Shown here piece after piece: positions 20,585 through 29,952 of a stretch of 64,000 nt of DNA; positions within the stretch are counted from its first letter, which is position 1; the number at the start of each line of letters is the position of its first letter. A model generated the notes under the pieces. It had not been told where the DNA came from. It ran no database searches and saw only the letters and a list, made by a program, of their open reading frames with translations. Source of the stretch: Clostridiales bacterium (GTDB lineage: Bacteria > Bacillota > Clostridia > Mahellales > Mahellaceae); contig JASGMM010000001.1 of the NCBI GenBank assembly GCA_030156435.1, forward strand, positions 36,418 through 100,417. Direction: 5' to 3'. Both the position numbers and the translations under genes were made by a program.

Positions 20585-21082
20585 ATGGAAATTATAGTTA
20601 GAAAGGCCACTCTAGATGATGCGGCATCCATTTATGATATCATACAGGAGGCCTTCACAAAATATCAGGAAGACCTCGACACAGATACCAAAGTGGCCGC
20701 TTTATGTGAAACGGTAGAGGATATAAAGCGTGATATAGAATGCAAATGCGTTTTGATAGCGCATTTGGGCAACATACCGGTAGGCACCATACGCTATGAG
20801 ATAAAAGCCGACGGTACCGCTTATTTGAGCCGTTTTGGCGTACGGCCGGCTTATCAAAAATACGGAGCCGGTACCGCCTTAATGAAAGCCTTAGAGCAGG
20901 ATGCCGAAAAAAATGGGGCCACCGCCATAGTCCTCCATACTGCCTTAAAAATGAAACACCTTATAGGCTTTTATCAGCATATGGGCTATTATGTGGCTTC
21001 CACATCCGATGATACCGGCTATATACGCGCTTTGCTTCGCAAACCGCTACAACAACAAGCCGAAGCGGTCAGTCCTTCATGA
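20585..21082 (+). CDS. GNAT family N-acetyltransferase
   Basis: LSRFGVRPAYQKYGAGTALMKALEQDA. Confidence 0.9.
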   Translation: MEIIVRKATLDDAASIYDIIQEAFTKYQEDLDTDTKVAALCETVEDIKRDIECKCVLIAHLGNIPVGTIRYEIKADGTAYLSRFGVRPAYQKYGAGTALMKALEQDAEKNGATAIVLHTALKMKHLIGFYQHMGYYVASTSDDTGYIRALLRKPLQQQAEAVSPS

Positions 21083-21920
21083 TCACTGTTTTATTCGGAC
21101 TGTTTCGACCTTCTATCATAGGCGGCCGTCCCTCAAGTATGGCCAACGATATTTCTATGTCTTCCTTCGCTTCCTGAGGCGTCAGACAGCCCACCGTTAC
21201 CATATCACACGGTCGTATGGTATGCCATACGAATGTAAGACCCACAAATGGGCTTACGCGTCCTGCCGCCATCGGTTTTATGGTCATGACTGGTTTTTTT
21301 GCATTCCAAATGACTTTATTAATATACTCCACTTCAACCTGCATTAAAAATCCCATGCAGTTATATATCTGTATATACGTTTCAACATCGTATCCATTGA
21401 GATCGGAATAAATGATCAACTCCGGCATATGGCATGAGAGCCCTGGTATCATGCCTTGATCACGTATCATCTTAAGATAATCCGGCAGTCTTTCTATAGT
21501 TTGTTTGTTTTTGTTAACCAACTGCTCTACGGACGTATGGTGCGGCAAACAAAATGTAGCGCCGAGCTTACGAGAATCGGCTATAACTTTTTCTGCTTCC
21601 TTTCTGGCCACGACATTGTCATCCACATTGATTATAGGCGTATCTATAATTATCATGCCTCTGCCGGTGCGATCCTCAGCTAATTTCACGGCATCGATCA
21701 AATGTTGATTGCCCCCAAATGGAGCCATTATAGCATACACACCGCTCCGCAAAAACACTTCCAGCATATCGGCAATAGCCTCCGCAGTGGCATTCCTGTG
21801 TTTTATAAGCATATCGGCCGCAGATGTGGTGTGGCTATATCCCAATATCCAATTAGTGCCTATTATCATTCTAGGCAACTGTACACCGCCAACCTCGGTG
21901 CATGGAAAAACATCGCTCAT
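21069..21920 (-). CDS. Uncharacterised TIM-barrel-like protein (aldo/keto reductase-like?)
   Basis: 283-aa intact ORF; MIIGTNWILGYSHTT..., C-terminal VTVGCLTPQEAKEDIE. Confidence 0.6.
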   Translation of the reverse strand: MSDVFPCTEVGGVQLPRMIIGTNWILGYSHTTSAADMLIKHRNATAEAIADMLEVFLRSGVYAIMAPFGGNQHLIDAVKLAEDRTGRGMIIIDTPIINVDDNVVARKEAEKVIADSRKLGATFCLPHHTSVEQLVNKNKQTIERLPDYLKMIRDQGMIPGLSCHMPELIIYSDLNGYDVETYIQIYNCMGFLMQVEVEYINKVIWNAKKPVMTIKPMAAGRVSPFVGLTFVWHTIRPCDMVTVGCLTPQEAKEDIEISLAILEGRPPMIEGRNSPNKTVIMKD

Positions 21921-21962
21921 AGACTTTCCCCTTTCACATCGTTTCAGCCACCATTATATCCT

Positions 21963-24530
21963 TCACATACAACTTTTGCAATATGGTGCTCCACGCAATT
22001 TTAGGCCATGCCGCTCAAACCATTCATAATAGTCCTCTACATCCGTCTTAGCCGGTGTCGCATCGGCCTCAAGCTCGGCTATCGCCTTCTTTAACAGCAT
22101 TTTCACTTTATCCTCGGTATCCGTCGATATGCTGTAGCGCCACACAAACACCGTAAAATATCTGGCCTCCGATTGCCCTTTCCATATAAGCGGCTCCCAT
22201 GGATTCTTTGTCTCCTTATATTTGCCAGTATTGTTATCAAAACCAGTATTGTTCAAATAATCATTAGCAAAATCATCCCTCAGCCACATTTCTATGCTCT
22301 TGCCCAGTATATCATTTATCTGGGCTTCTATAGCAGGAGTCCTTGCCCCAAAATCGGCATATATGCCCTTGCGCACGCCTTTCGCCATATCATACAGAGA
22401 CACTACCCCATCGCCGCAATCGCAGAGAACACGCCGGGCCAATGTTTGAAGGTATCGGGCCACCAATTGATCATCCCCAGGTTTCTGCTCAGGCCGGTGT
22501 CTGCCGACAATTTGCTCCGATATATACCGCCGGTCGGCCGAGCTTATACCGTACAGGTCAAATACCGTATTGTCTATGGTATCGGCCATTTCCCCTATGG
22601 ATAAATCATAGTCGTGCAGTTTATCCCGAAACGCCTCGCAAAGCCCATACATATCGGCCGTATTGCCCAGCGATAATTGCTCGGATATACCATCGGTTTG
22701 GTATATCTCGGACAGCACATCGTATTTATATACTTGTTTCTTTAATTCTATAATGCTCTTTACCATCCCGCTCACTTTATTCGATGTCTCTATGTCAGGC
22801 TTTTTAAATGGCAACCTGCATACATCGCCGACCTGGAAATTGACCGTGGGATTAAGTATAGTCATAAAATAGCATGCCAGTTTTGAATTTACGAACCCCA
22901 AGAGATAATAAAGGTCAATGCCTTTTGGAAAGATGCAGGAACCTCCCACATCGAATATCCAGCCCGGTGGCAGATACCTCGCGTTGAAATTATCGTATGC
23001 TATCAAGCTGAATGTTATGCCCTCGCGAAAGTAATATTCTCTATTTCTGATAACCGAACCTTTGAATTTTCTTATCTCATTTCCGTTATTCGCCCAATCG
23101 ATGACAAAATCATTCCGTCCAAGGTACTTATTATAACCCCCTCCCTTGGCATACGGTATCCAGCGCTGATCAACCTCGTCTGGTGAGACTTCCCACCTCA
23201 TATATACGAATCTGTTGTTACATCCGGTAGCCAAGCCCTGCTTGACATCGGCGTAAGAGGGCGACAACGCCGGCAGATTATTTAATATCTCCAATATACT
23301 GGCTGGCACATTATATAAGAACCTTTCGCCGTCCAATGACTTGAAAATGCATTGTTCTTTTATATGTACATACCTATCATCTATGCAGTATAACGCCCCT
23401 TTCTTATCTTTAACCCTTCGCAGATCATAAAACCAGCTTACTCCCCTGTTTTTTGCATCATTGCGCGCTATAAGCACGGCCACGCTTACGTTGGCATTTG
23501 CGAATACATCATTGCCTAAATGCACAAGCTTATCTATATATAGTTTGTCCAATAAAACATGGCGCAGTGTTTCGAACCTTTTTATGTATAAATATGTATC
23601 GGGCGTAATATAACCCAAATAGCCCTCAGGGGCTAAAAGCTCCAACCCTCGTTCAATAAAGGCAGCATAAAGATCGGTTTTGCTGCGGTTGTACCATTGA
23701 GCAATATTCCCCCTTAAATCATCGGTCATTTTGCGGTTATTTAAGTAAGGCGGGTTGCCGACCACCACATCGTATAATTGTCCGCCCACCTTATCGTGGA
23801 TACCATGTCGCACCAGGCTGCCCATATCGTGATCCGAGCAGATTATGTTCTTAGTCAGCACATCCACGTCGGTATTCATGCTCTTTGCCTTCATATAGAG
23901 GTTTAAACGCGCTATGCGCACAGCTCTGGGGTCTATATCCACGCCGTATATATTTTTGTTCAAAATACTGCGCGGTATATCCCCGACAGGCACGCGGCCT
24001 TCTTCCACATACATATCATAAAATCTATCGAATGCGTATAATAAGAATGAGCCACCGCCGCACGACGGGTCCAACAGCTTTATATTTTCTACGCTCATAC
24101 CCATCTCATGCCAATAAGGCGTCAGCGTATTGTCTATTATATATTTTACTATCCAATCATATGTATAAAACCGGGTTTTAGACTTAGGATCGGCACTATT
24201 AGCACAATATCGGTAGATCCATGCTATTATATCATCCTTAAGCCAATCATCTTCGCTTATACCGTGCGACAGTATGTGGGCAAGTTTTTGTACACAAGCG
24301 GTATGAGCATTACAATCATAAGCTTGGAAAAGCGGCTTCACCGGATTTGGTAAAGCATCGGTTATATCCCTCAAAGTCATCCGTCCAGCTATCAAGCCGT
24401 CGGCGAGCGGGGGCATAAGCCCCCGCCGCTCCAATGCGATAGCCGCGCATACGGCTATAACCGTATCAATATCGCATCCAGCAGCCAGCAACGGTCTTAT
24501 ATCTTTCACAGCAGAATGTATGCCGTCCAA
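21963..24530 (-). CDS. N6-adenine DNA methyltransferase (Eco57I/PglX-like, possible type IIG)
   Basis: LLDPSCGGGSFLLYAFD (motif I), VVGNPPYLNNRK (motif IV NPPY), C-terminal TaqI-like specificity region. Confidence 0.88.
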   Translation of the reverse strand: MDGIHSAVKDIRPLLAAGCDIDTVIAVCAAIALERRGLMPPLADGLIAGRMTLRDITDALPNPVKPLFQAYDCNAHTACVQKLAHILSHGISEDDWLKDDIIAWIYRYCANSADPKSKTRFYTYDWIVKYIIDNTLTPYWHEMGMSVENIKLLDPSCGGGSFLLYAFDRFYDMYVEEGRVPVGDIPRSILNKNIYGVDIDPRAVRIARLNLYMKAKSMNTDVDVLTKNIICSDHDMGSLVRHGIHDKVGGQLYDVVVGNPPYLNNRKMTDDLRGNIAQWYNRSKTDLYAAFIERGLELLAPEGYLGYITPDTYLYIKRFETLRHVLLDKLYIDKLVHLGNDVFANANVSVAVLIARNDAKNRGVSWFYDLRRVKDKKGALYCIDDRYVHIKEQCIFKSLDGERFLYNVPASILEILNNLPALSPSYADVKQGLATGCNNRFVYMRWEVSPDEVDQRWIPYAKGGGYNKYLGRNDFVIDWANNGNEIRKFKGSVIRNREYYFREGITFSLIAYDNFNARYLPPGWIFDVGGSCIFPKGIDLYYLLGFVNSKLACYFMTILNPTVNFQVGDVCRLPFKKPDIETSNKVSGMVKSIIELKKQVYKYDVLSEIYQTDGISEQLSLGNTADMYGLCEAFRDKLHDYDLSIGEMADTIDNTVFDLYGISSADRRYISEQIVGRHRPEQKPGDDQLVARYLQTLARRVLCDCGDGVVSLYDMAKGVRKGIYADFGARTPAIEAQINDILGKSIEMWLRDDFANDYLNNTGFDNNTGKYKETKNPWEPLIWKGQSEARYFTVFVWRYSISTDTEDKVKMLLKKAIAELEADATPAKTDVEDYYEWFERHGLKLRGAPYCKSCM

Positions 24531-24539
24531 CTTTTATGT

Positions 24540-26633
24540 TTACTCCTGTTGTTCGTCAAATAATACTTTGATGTGTACCGGCCCCTTTATATCATCACAA
24601 TTGACCAGATACAGCACATCGTCTTTACCATAGCCGTATACTGTGCCGTTAACATATATGCCGGCAGGCTCATTAAGCGATACAAAGCCGAATTGCCCGC
24701 CCTCGGACAATATGACGTCCATAACCCCTCCTGTCATGGAAGCGTATTTTACAGCAGCCGATGATATATATTTATCGATTAATCCCAGTATTGCACGGCC
24801 GGCATTTAGCGGAACTAGCTGATATAACGCCACGCCATCGTTCTTTAGTTCGAACGAAATCTCATCTTTTTGACTTATAATCCGTGCCGAACGACTGAAA
24901 TGCTCATAGACGGCCACATCGGGCATGGTCAATCCCGGTATATCCGAAGCTCTTATGCTGCCGCTTACCGTTAACCCGTCATTATTTATATTAAAAGCTG
25001 CTATTATGCCTGCATTGCCAGCCTTATTCCATATTTTAAGCGGGACAGGTTCGCTGCATGGATCTCTCATCAGGCAATCGGCCGTGGGCACCCCTGGGCG
25101 CTTACAGCGAAGTATGCGTCCATTGGAAAGCATAAGCGGCTTTAGCATATCGCCAGATGTTTTTCCCACTGGATCGCTTATATATACAGGTCCACCGCTT
25201 ATCGCCCTAAGCACCGCATTGTTGACAGCCTGTGGATGGGAAGTCCACCACATATCCCAGTCTCCCCATATGAAATTACCGTATATATATGAATTATACG
25301 CGTTCTGCAGCGCATGCTCCCTGAAGCTGCCCTCGTTATGCGGCAAGAAATCATCGCTATTGCGCGATACGGCCGATGCCCTCCTGTGCCACAAATCCTC
25401 CTGTGCCATGCCCATGCAATTTATGACTAAACCGCCGAAATTAAGCCCCACAGATGCCTCCAGAGCGTCATGCATGCCGCTCGCCGCTCCAGCCGCAGGC
25501 ATGTTATACTTAATAAAGTTGATCAGCGAACTTTGATTGTCCACCTTGACAAAATCCACGCCTTTGCTTGCAAGATACGAATGCCATGCATTCCAGAAAG
25601 CGAACCCCTTGGCTGCATCAGGATAAGGGATGAGCCTGCCGGCCTTGGTTGTATATATATTTTCCTTAAACTCCTTGGCTAATGCACCATCTTTAGCTAT
25701 ACCGTCCCAGTATCCGGTAAAAGCATGCCACACCCCTACCCAGTTGACTCCATATTGTTCCTTCAGCTTACTTATAACGCTGGCCAAGCCTTCGGGAAAT
25801 TTATCGCTGTCGGCATCAAAGGACTTGAGCTTTCGATCCTCGGTCTCCGACCATCCATCGTCTATTATAAACCAGCGCACCGGTATACCTTTATCATGGA
25901 ACTCCCGAGCCTTGTCCAATAAACCCTGATGATTTACATCATGGTAAAAAGCATCCCAACTGCACCAACCGAGGTATTCCAATTCATCCGGATATGGCCG
26001 TTCGTCTATAGTTTTGCCCGGCGTCCTAAGAGATTTAAGTCCGGCAAAAGACGAGGTTTTAACCAACTTAAACGGGTCGGCATCCGATGCCAATACAAAG
26101 GCCAGCGTATCGCAGCTATTGTAACCCGCATCATATGCGGAAAGCGTTATCTCCATGCCGCTATCCGCACCGGATAATTCCGCTCTGAATATCTCGTCGC
26201 ATACGGGCAGCATATGATGGTACATAGCACCGTCTTTCCATACCAACGATTGAGTGCGCGGCGGTATTTTCTCTATATCCGTATCAAACCACGGCCTGGT
26301 CCACCAATCCTTATGCAGATAATTAGCCATGAGCCCTTCAACATTACCGATGGCATCTATATGTAACTTCACACCGCCTATAGGCTCTAAAAAGCCCTTC
26401 TTTAGATCAGCGCGCACCCTAAAAAGCGTGGCTCCGCGGTAAGCACGAAATATCAAGCTAAGCGACATATCGTCGTCTCCATATTCGGCCGCATCCGAGC
26501 CGCACTCCTTAAGCGGTAATTCATATATACAGCCGTCTGCATTTACAAGCGGCTTTAATCCTCCTAAAACCAACTTTCCCTCCAAAGTGACATCCAAAGC
26601 TTTGTTTTCTCTGTTAAATACTATGTTATACAT
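24540..26633 (-). CDS. GH36-like / raffinose-synthase (Sip1) family glycoside hydrolase
   Basis: YLGWCSWDAFYHDVNHQGLLDKAREFHDKGIPVRWFIIDDGWSE; VDFVKVDNQSS. Confidence 0.88.
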   Translation of the reverse strand: MYNIVFNRENKALDVTLEGKLVLGGLKPLVNADGCIYELPLKECGSDAAEYGDDDMSLSLIFRAYRGATLFRVRADLKKGFLEPIGGVKLHIDAIGNVEGLMANYLHKDWWTRPWFDTDIEKIPPRTQSLVWKDGAMYHHMLPVCDEIFRAELSGADSGMEITLSAYDAGYNSCDTLAFVLASDADPFKLVKTSSFAGLKSLRTPGKTIDERPYPDELEYLGWCSWDAFYHDVNHQGLLDKAREFHDKGIPVRWFIIDDGWSETEDRKLKSFDADSDKFPEGLASVISKLKEQYGVNWVGVWHAFTGYWDGIAKDGALAKEFKENIYTTKAGRLIPYPDAAKGFAFWNAWHSYLASKGVDFVKVDNQSSLINFIKYNMPAAGAASGMHDALEASVGLNFGGLVINCMGMAQEDLWHRRASAVSRNSDDFLPHNEGSFREHALQNAYNSYIYGNFIWGDWDMWWTSHPQAVNNAVLRAISGGPVYISDPVGKTSGDMLKPLMLSNGRILRCKRPGVPTADCLMRDPCSEPVPLKIWNKAGNAGIIAAFNINNDGLTVSGSIRASDIPGLTMPDVAVYEHFSRSARIISQKDEISFELKNDGVALYQLVPLNAGRAILGLIDKYISSAAVKYASMTGGVMDVILSEGGQFGFVSLNEPAGIYVNGTVYGYGKDDVLYLVNCDDIKGPVHIKVLFDEQQE

Positions 26634-26679
26634 ACTGAATTTCGCCTCCTGACGTTCTTTATGTAATTATTATATCACA

Positions 26680-26715
26680 AACAAAGCCTGCCATCACAAG
26701 ATGACAGGCTTTGTT
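26680..26715 (-). terminator. Rho-independent terminator of the por operon
   Basis: aacaaagcctgccatcacaagatgacaggctttgtt. Confidence 0.8.
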
Positions 26716-26727
26716 ATTATATAGAGT

Positions 26728-27663
26728 TTATTTTTCACCACATAGCTTTAATAGATCGTCCCATTCTTTATCCACATAAGCCTGGAATTCGTCTATAAGG
26801 TGGCGGTTTTGCGGCGCGAATAGGTGCTTAAACCTACCCTGCGGCTTTAGCCAGTCCTCTACGGGGCGTTTATTCTTCGGCTTATAGCTCAGGTGATATT
26901 CACCGTTCACAACTTCATATAACGGCCACACGCACGTATCCACTGCTATTTCTATAAGCTCCATCATTATAGGCGTATCGTATCTCCAACCTCTCGGACA
27001 CGGAGCCAATACATTCAAGAATGCTGGTCCTTGTGTATATATAGCCTTTTCGGATTTCTCATACAAATCCCTAAAATTCTTCATCGGCGCTGACTGGGCT
27101 ACATACGGGATGCCATGGGCCGCCATTATCTTTGTCAAATCCTTTTTATACTGCAATTTACCCGGTATTACTGAGCCTGCAGGCGATGTGGTGGTATCGG
27201 CAAACTTAGGCGTTGACGATGAACGCTGTATACCGGTATTCATATAGGCCTCGTTATCATAGCATACATATACCATGTCATGCCCGCGCTCCATGGCGCC
27301 TGACAATGATTGAAAGCCTATATCGTAGGTACCGCCGTCTCCTCCGAAGGCTATAAATTTAGTATCATATGGTATTTTACCCTGTTTCTTGAGTGAAACA
27401 TATGCCGCTTCCGCACCTGACACCGTGGCTGCAGCGTTTTCAAAAGCGCTGTGTATATATGAATCCTTCCATGCTGAATAAGGATATATGCTGCTGGATA
27501 CCTCAAGACAGCCTGTAGCATTGGCTATAACGGCATGGTCTTCAGGCTTCAATGCGCGGAGTACAGTGCGCACTACCACAGGAGCACCGCAGCCAGCACA
27601 CATTCTATGTCCACCTGTAAACCTTTCAGGCTTCTGCGCTGTTTTCTTAAAATTATATGGCAT
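26728..27663 (-). CDS. porB: Pyruvate:ferredoxin oxidoreductase beta subunit
   Basis: TPP-binding GGDGGTYDIGFQSLSGAMERGHD; GHRMCAGCGAP. Confidence 0.95.
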   Translation of the reverse strand: MPYNFKKTAQKPERFTGGHRMCAGCGAPVVVRTVLRALKPEDHAVIANATGCLEVSSSIYPYSAWKDSYIHSAFENAAATVSGAEAAYVSLKKQGKIPYDTKFIAFGGDGGTYDIGFQSLSGAMERGHDMVYVCYDNEAYMNTGIQRSSSTPKFADTTTSPAGSVIPGKLQYKKDLTKIMAAHGIPYVAQSAPMKNFRDLYEKSEKAIYTQGPAFLNVLAPCPRGWRYDTPIMMELIEIAVDTCVWPLYEVVNGEYHLSYKPKNKRPVEDWLKPQGRFKHLFAPQNRHLIDEFQAYVDKEWDDLLKLCGEK

Positions 27664-27675
27664 ACTTTACACCTC

Positions 27676-28857
27676 CTATTCCCTTATACCTAGATAGTTA
27701 TATAAATTGTCTACTTGACCGCTATCCGCTATCTTCTGCAAGTGATCGTAGACTTGTTTGATATCATAAACACCGACGTCACGGCCTCCCAGACCGTAGA
27801 TGTAATTTATAACCTTAACGCCGTCGGCTTTGCCGTACATAGCGCTGCGCACATCGACGAATATAGGTCCGCCTGCCGCTGAGAATCCCTCCGCTTTATC
27901 CATAACGGCCACTGCCTTGACATGCGATAATGCTTTGGCTATCTCATCAGCCGGGAAAGGCCTGAACAAGCGTATCTTCAACAAACCGGCCTTTATGCCC
28001 TGCTCGCGCAGCATATCCACTGTATCTTTGGCTGTACCAGCCGTAGAGTTGGCTATCACTATAGCTATATCGGCATCGTCGAGCTTATACTCCTCAAACA
28101 GGCCATACTGGCGCCCTGAAATCTTGGCGAATTCGTTTTGTACGTCGATCAACACTTGTTTCGCATTTTTTATAGCCTCAGCCTGTTGGCGCTTATGCTC
28201 GAAATAAAATGCCGGCAGATCGAACATACCCATGCTTACCGGGTGTTCTTTATCCAAAAGCGAATATTTGGGTTTATATTCACCTACGAAATTTTTAACC
28301 AGTTCATCTTCAAGCAGCATTATATTTTCCACCGAATGGCTGGTTATAAAGCCGTCATAGCATACCATAACCGGAAGCTGCACATCTGCATGCTCGGCTA
28401 CCCTTATAGCCATTATAAGGCTATCATAGGCCTCCTGATTGGTTTCATTATATATCTGTATCCATCCGGAATCCCTGGCACCCATAGCATCGCTGTGATC
28501 ATTGTGAATGTTTATGGGCGCGGACAATGCTCTGTTAACCGCTGTCATAACGATGGGTAAGCGCATGGATGCTGCTATGTAAAGCATCTCCCACATCAGA
28601 GCCAAACCCTGGGACGATGTAGCCGTCATGGTACGCGCTCCGGCAGCCTCGGCACCTATGCAGGCGCTCATGGCGCTGTGCTCGCTCTCTACAGCGACGA
28701 ATTCCGTATGAACCTGACCGTTAGCTACAAATTGGGAAAAGTATTGTGGTACCTCCGTAGACGGCGTTATAGGAAATGCCGCCACTACATCTGGATCTAT
28801 CTGTCTCATGGCAAAGGCTACTGCCTCATTGCCACTTAATCTTTCTCTTATGGCCAT
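27676..28857 (-). CDS. porA: Pyruvate:ferredoxin oxidoreductase alpha subunit
   Basis: GNEAVAFAMRQIDPDVVAAFPITPSTEVPQYFSQFVANG. Confidence 0.95.
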   Translation of the reverse strand: MAIRERLSGNEAVAFAMRQIDPDVVAAFPITPSTEVPQYFSQFVANGQVHTEFVAVESEHSAMSACIGAEAAGARTMTATSSQGLALMWEMLYIAASMRLPIVMTAVNRALSAPINIHNDHSDAMGARDSGWIQIYNETNQEAYDSLIMAIRVAEHADVQLPVMVCYDGFITSHSVENIMLLEDELVKNFVGEYKPKYSLLDKEHPVSMGMFDLPAFYFEHKRQQAEAIKNAKQVLIDVQNEFAKISGRQYGLFEEYKLDDADIAIVIANSTAGTAKDTVDMLREQGIKAGLLKIRLFRPFPADEIAKALSHVKAVAVMDKAEGFSAAGGPIFVDVRSAMYGKADGVKVINYIYGLGGRDVGVYDIKQVYDHLQKIADSGQVDNLYNYLGIRE

Positions 28858-28876
28858 ATTGCAACTCCTCTCTATT

Positions 28877-29188
28877 TTAAGATATATCCTCTACAAAATC
28901 TATTGCATCGAACGGGCATACCTCCACACATACGCCGCAGCCCTTGCAGTGATCATAGTCATATTTGATTTTACCATCATCAGTTGGTATTATCGACGTA
29001 TCTGGACAAGTCGGCCAACACAAAAGACAACCGGTGCATTTATCCTCGATCAACACAGGGCGCATGGTACGCCAATCCCCAGTGGTGAAGGTTTCTGCAC
29101 CTCCTGCCCACGGTGCCACGCCTCCCGGCGTTATGTCGCGCCAGCTTATATCCTCATTAATTTCTTCTATTTTTTTTACTTCGTTCAT
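28877..29188 (-). CDS. porD: Pyruvate:ferredoxin oxidoreductase delta subunit (2x 4Fe-4S)
   Basis: CTGCLLCWPTCPDTSI and CKGCGVCVEVCPFDAI. Confidence 0.95.
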   Translation of the reverse strand: MNEVKKIEEINEDISWRDITPGGVAPWAGGAETFTTGDWRTMRPVLIEDKCTGCLLCWPTCPDTSIIPTDDGKIKYDYDHCKGCGVCVEVCPFDAIDFVEDIS

Positions 29189-29763
29189 GATATTCTTACC
29201 TCCTCCATCGCCCTCTTCAAAGCCCGCACATTGCCATCTATAACCTCGGGCTTGGTGGCGAATTTATGATGGAATGACTCTTCCATACTTTTTATAAACT
29301 GTTCCTTCTCGACTAAACCAGTCATAGCCATTATAGCTCCCAACATCGGAACGTTGGGAAAATACCTACCCAACTCTTCTTCGGATATCTTCTTGGCATC
29401 GACTGTACCCACTTTACCTTTGTAATCCTTTAGATAATGCCTTATTTCCTCGGGCGACTTAGGGGTATTTACGACTATACCACCTGTTTCTTTTAGACCG
29501 GCTGTAACATCCACCGATGCAAGAAGTGTTTCGTCCACTACTACCACATAATCGGGTTCATAGATATTGGAATGCACCCTTATAGGCTCATCGCTTATCC
29601 TGTTATAAGCTGTGAGCGGTGCGCCGGAACGTTCGGGACCATATTCGGGGAAGCCCTGAATATATTTACCGGTGTTGAAGAGCGCCTCGGCTAAAAGCAA
29701 CGAAGCCGTCTTTGCACCTTGGCCTCCACGGCCATGCCAACGGATCTCTATCATCTTTCCCAT
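29185..29763 (-). CDS. porC: Pyruvate:ferredoxin oxidoreductase gamma subunit (start chosen at MGKMIEIRW rather than the 29835 Met)
   Basis: IEIRWHGRGGQGAKTASLLLAEAL; the upstream Met would place the palindrome 29771-29792 inside the gene. Confidence 0.92.
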   Translation of the reverse strand: MGKMIEIRWHGRGGQGAKTASLLLAEALFNTGKYIQGFPEYGPERSGAPLTAYNRISDEPIRVHSNIYEPDYVVVVDETLLASVDVTAGLKETGGIVVNTPKSPEEIRHYLKDYKGKVGTVDAKKISEEELGRYFPNVPMLGAIMAMTGLVEKEQFIKSMEESFHHKFATKPEVIDGNVRALKRAMEEVRIS

Positions 29764-29770
29764 ATGATGT

Positions 29771-29792
29771 CCTGGTTTGTAATTAAACCAGG
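29771..29792 (-). promoter_or_regulatory. Inverted repeat just upstream of porC start, overlapping the SD region
   Basis: cctggttt gtaatt aaaccagg. Confidence 0.5.
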
Positions 29793-29952
29793 TCCACACC
29801 TCCCTTATATATTTATAAACTATTAGTTTTAACAACGCAATTTTTATAGGTCAAAGATCTCATTTTAGCATCAGCTCCTATATAGCCTTAACCTTTCATA
29901 TTATAGCAGCAGCGTACAAGTCATGTCAAGGAAAGGCTAAAAGTCGCAAAAT

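Noticed and set aside
21963-24530. BREX or other multi-gene defence island around the methyltransferase
   Set aside because: Flanking genes are a TIM-barrel-like enzyme and a GH36-like hydrolase; none of the BREX partners are visible.
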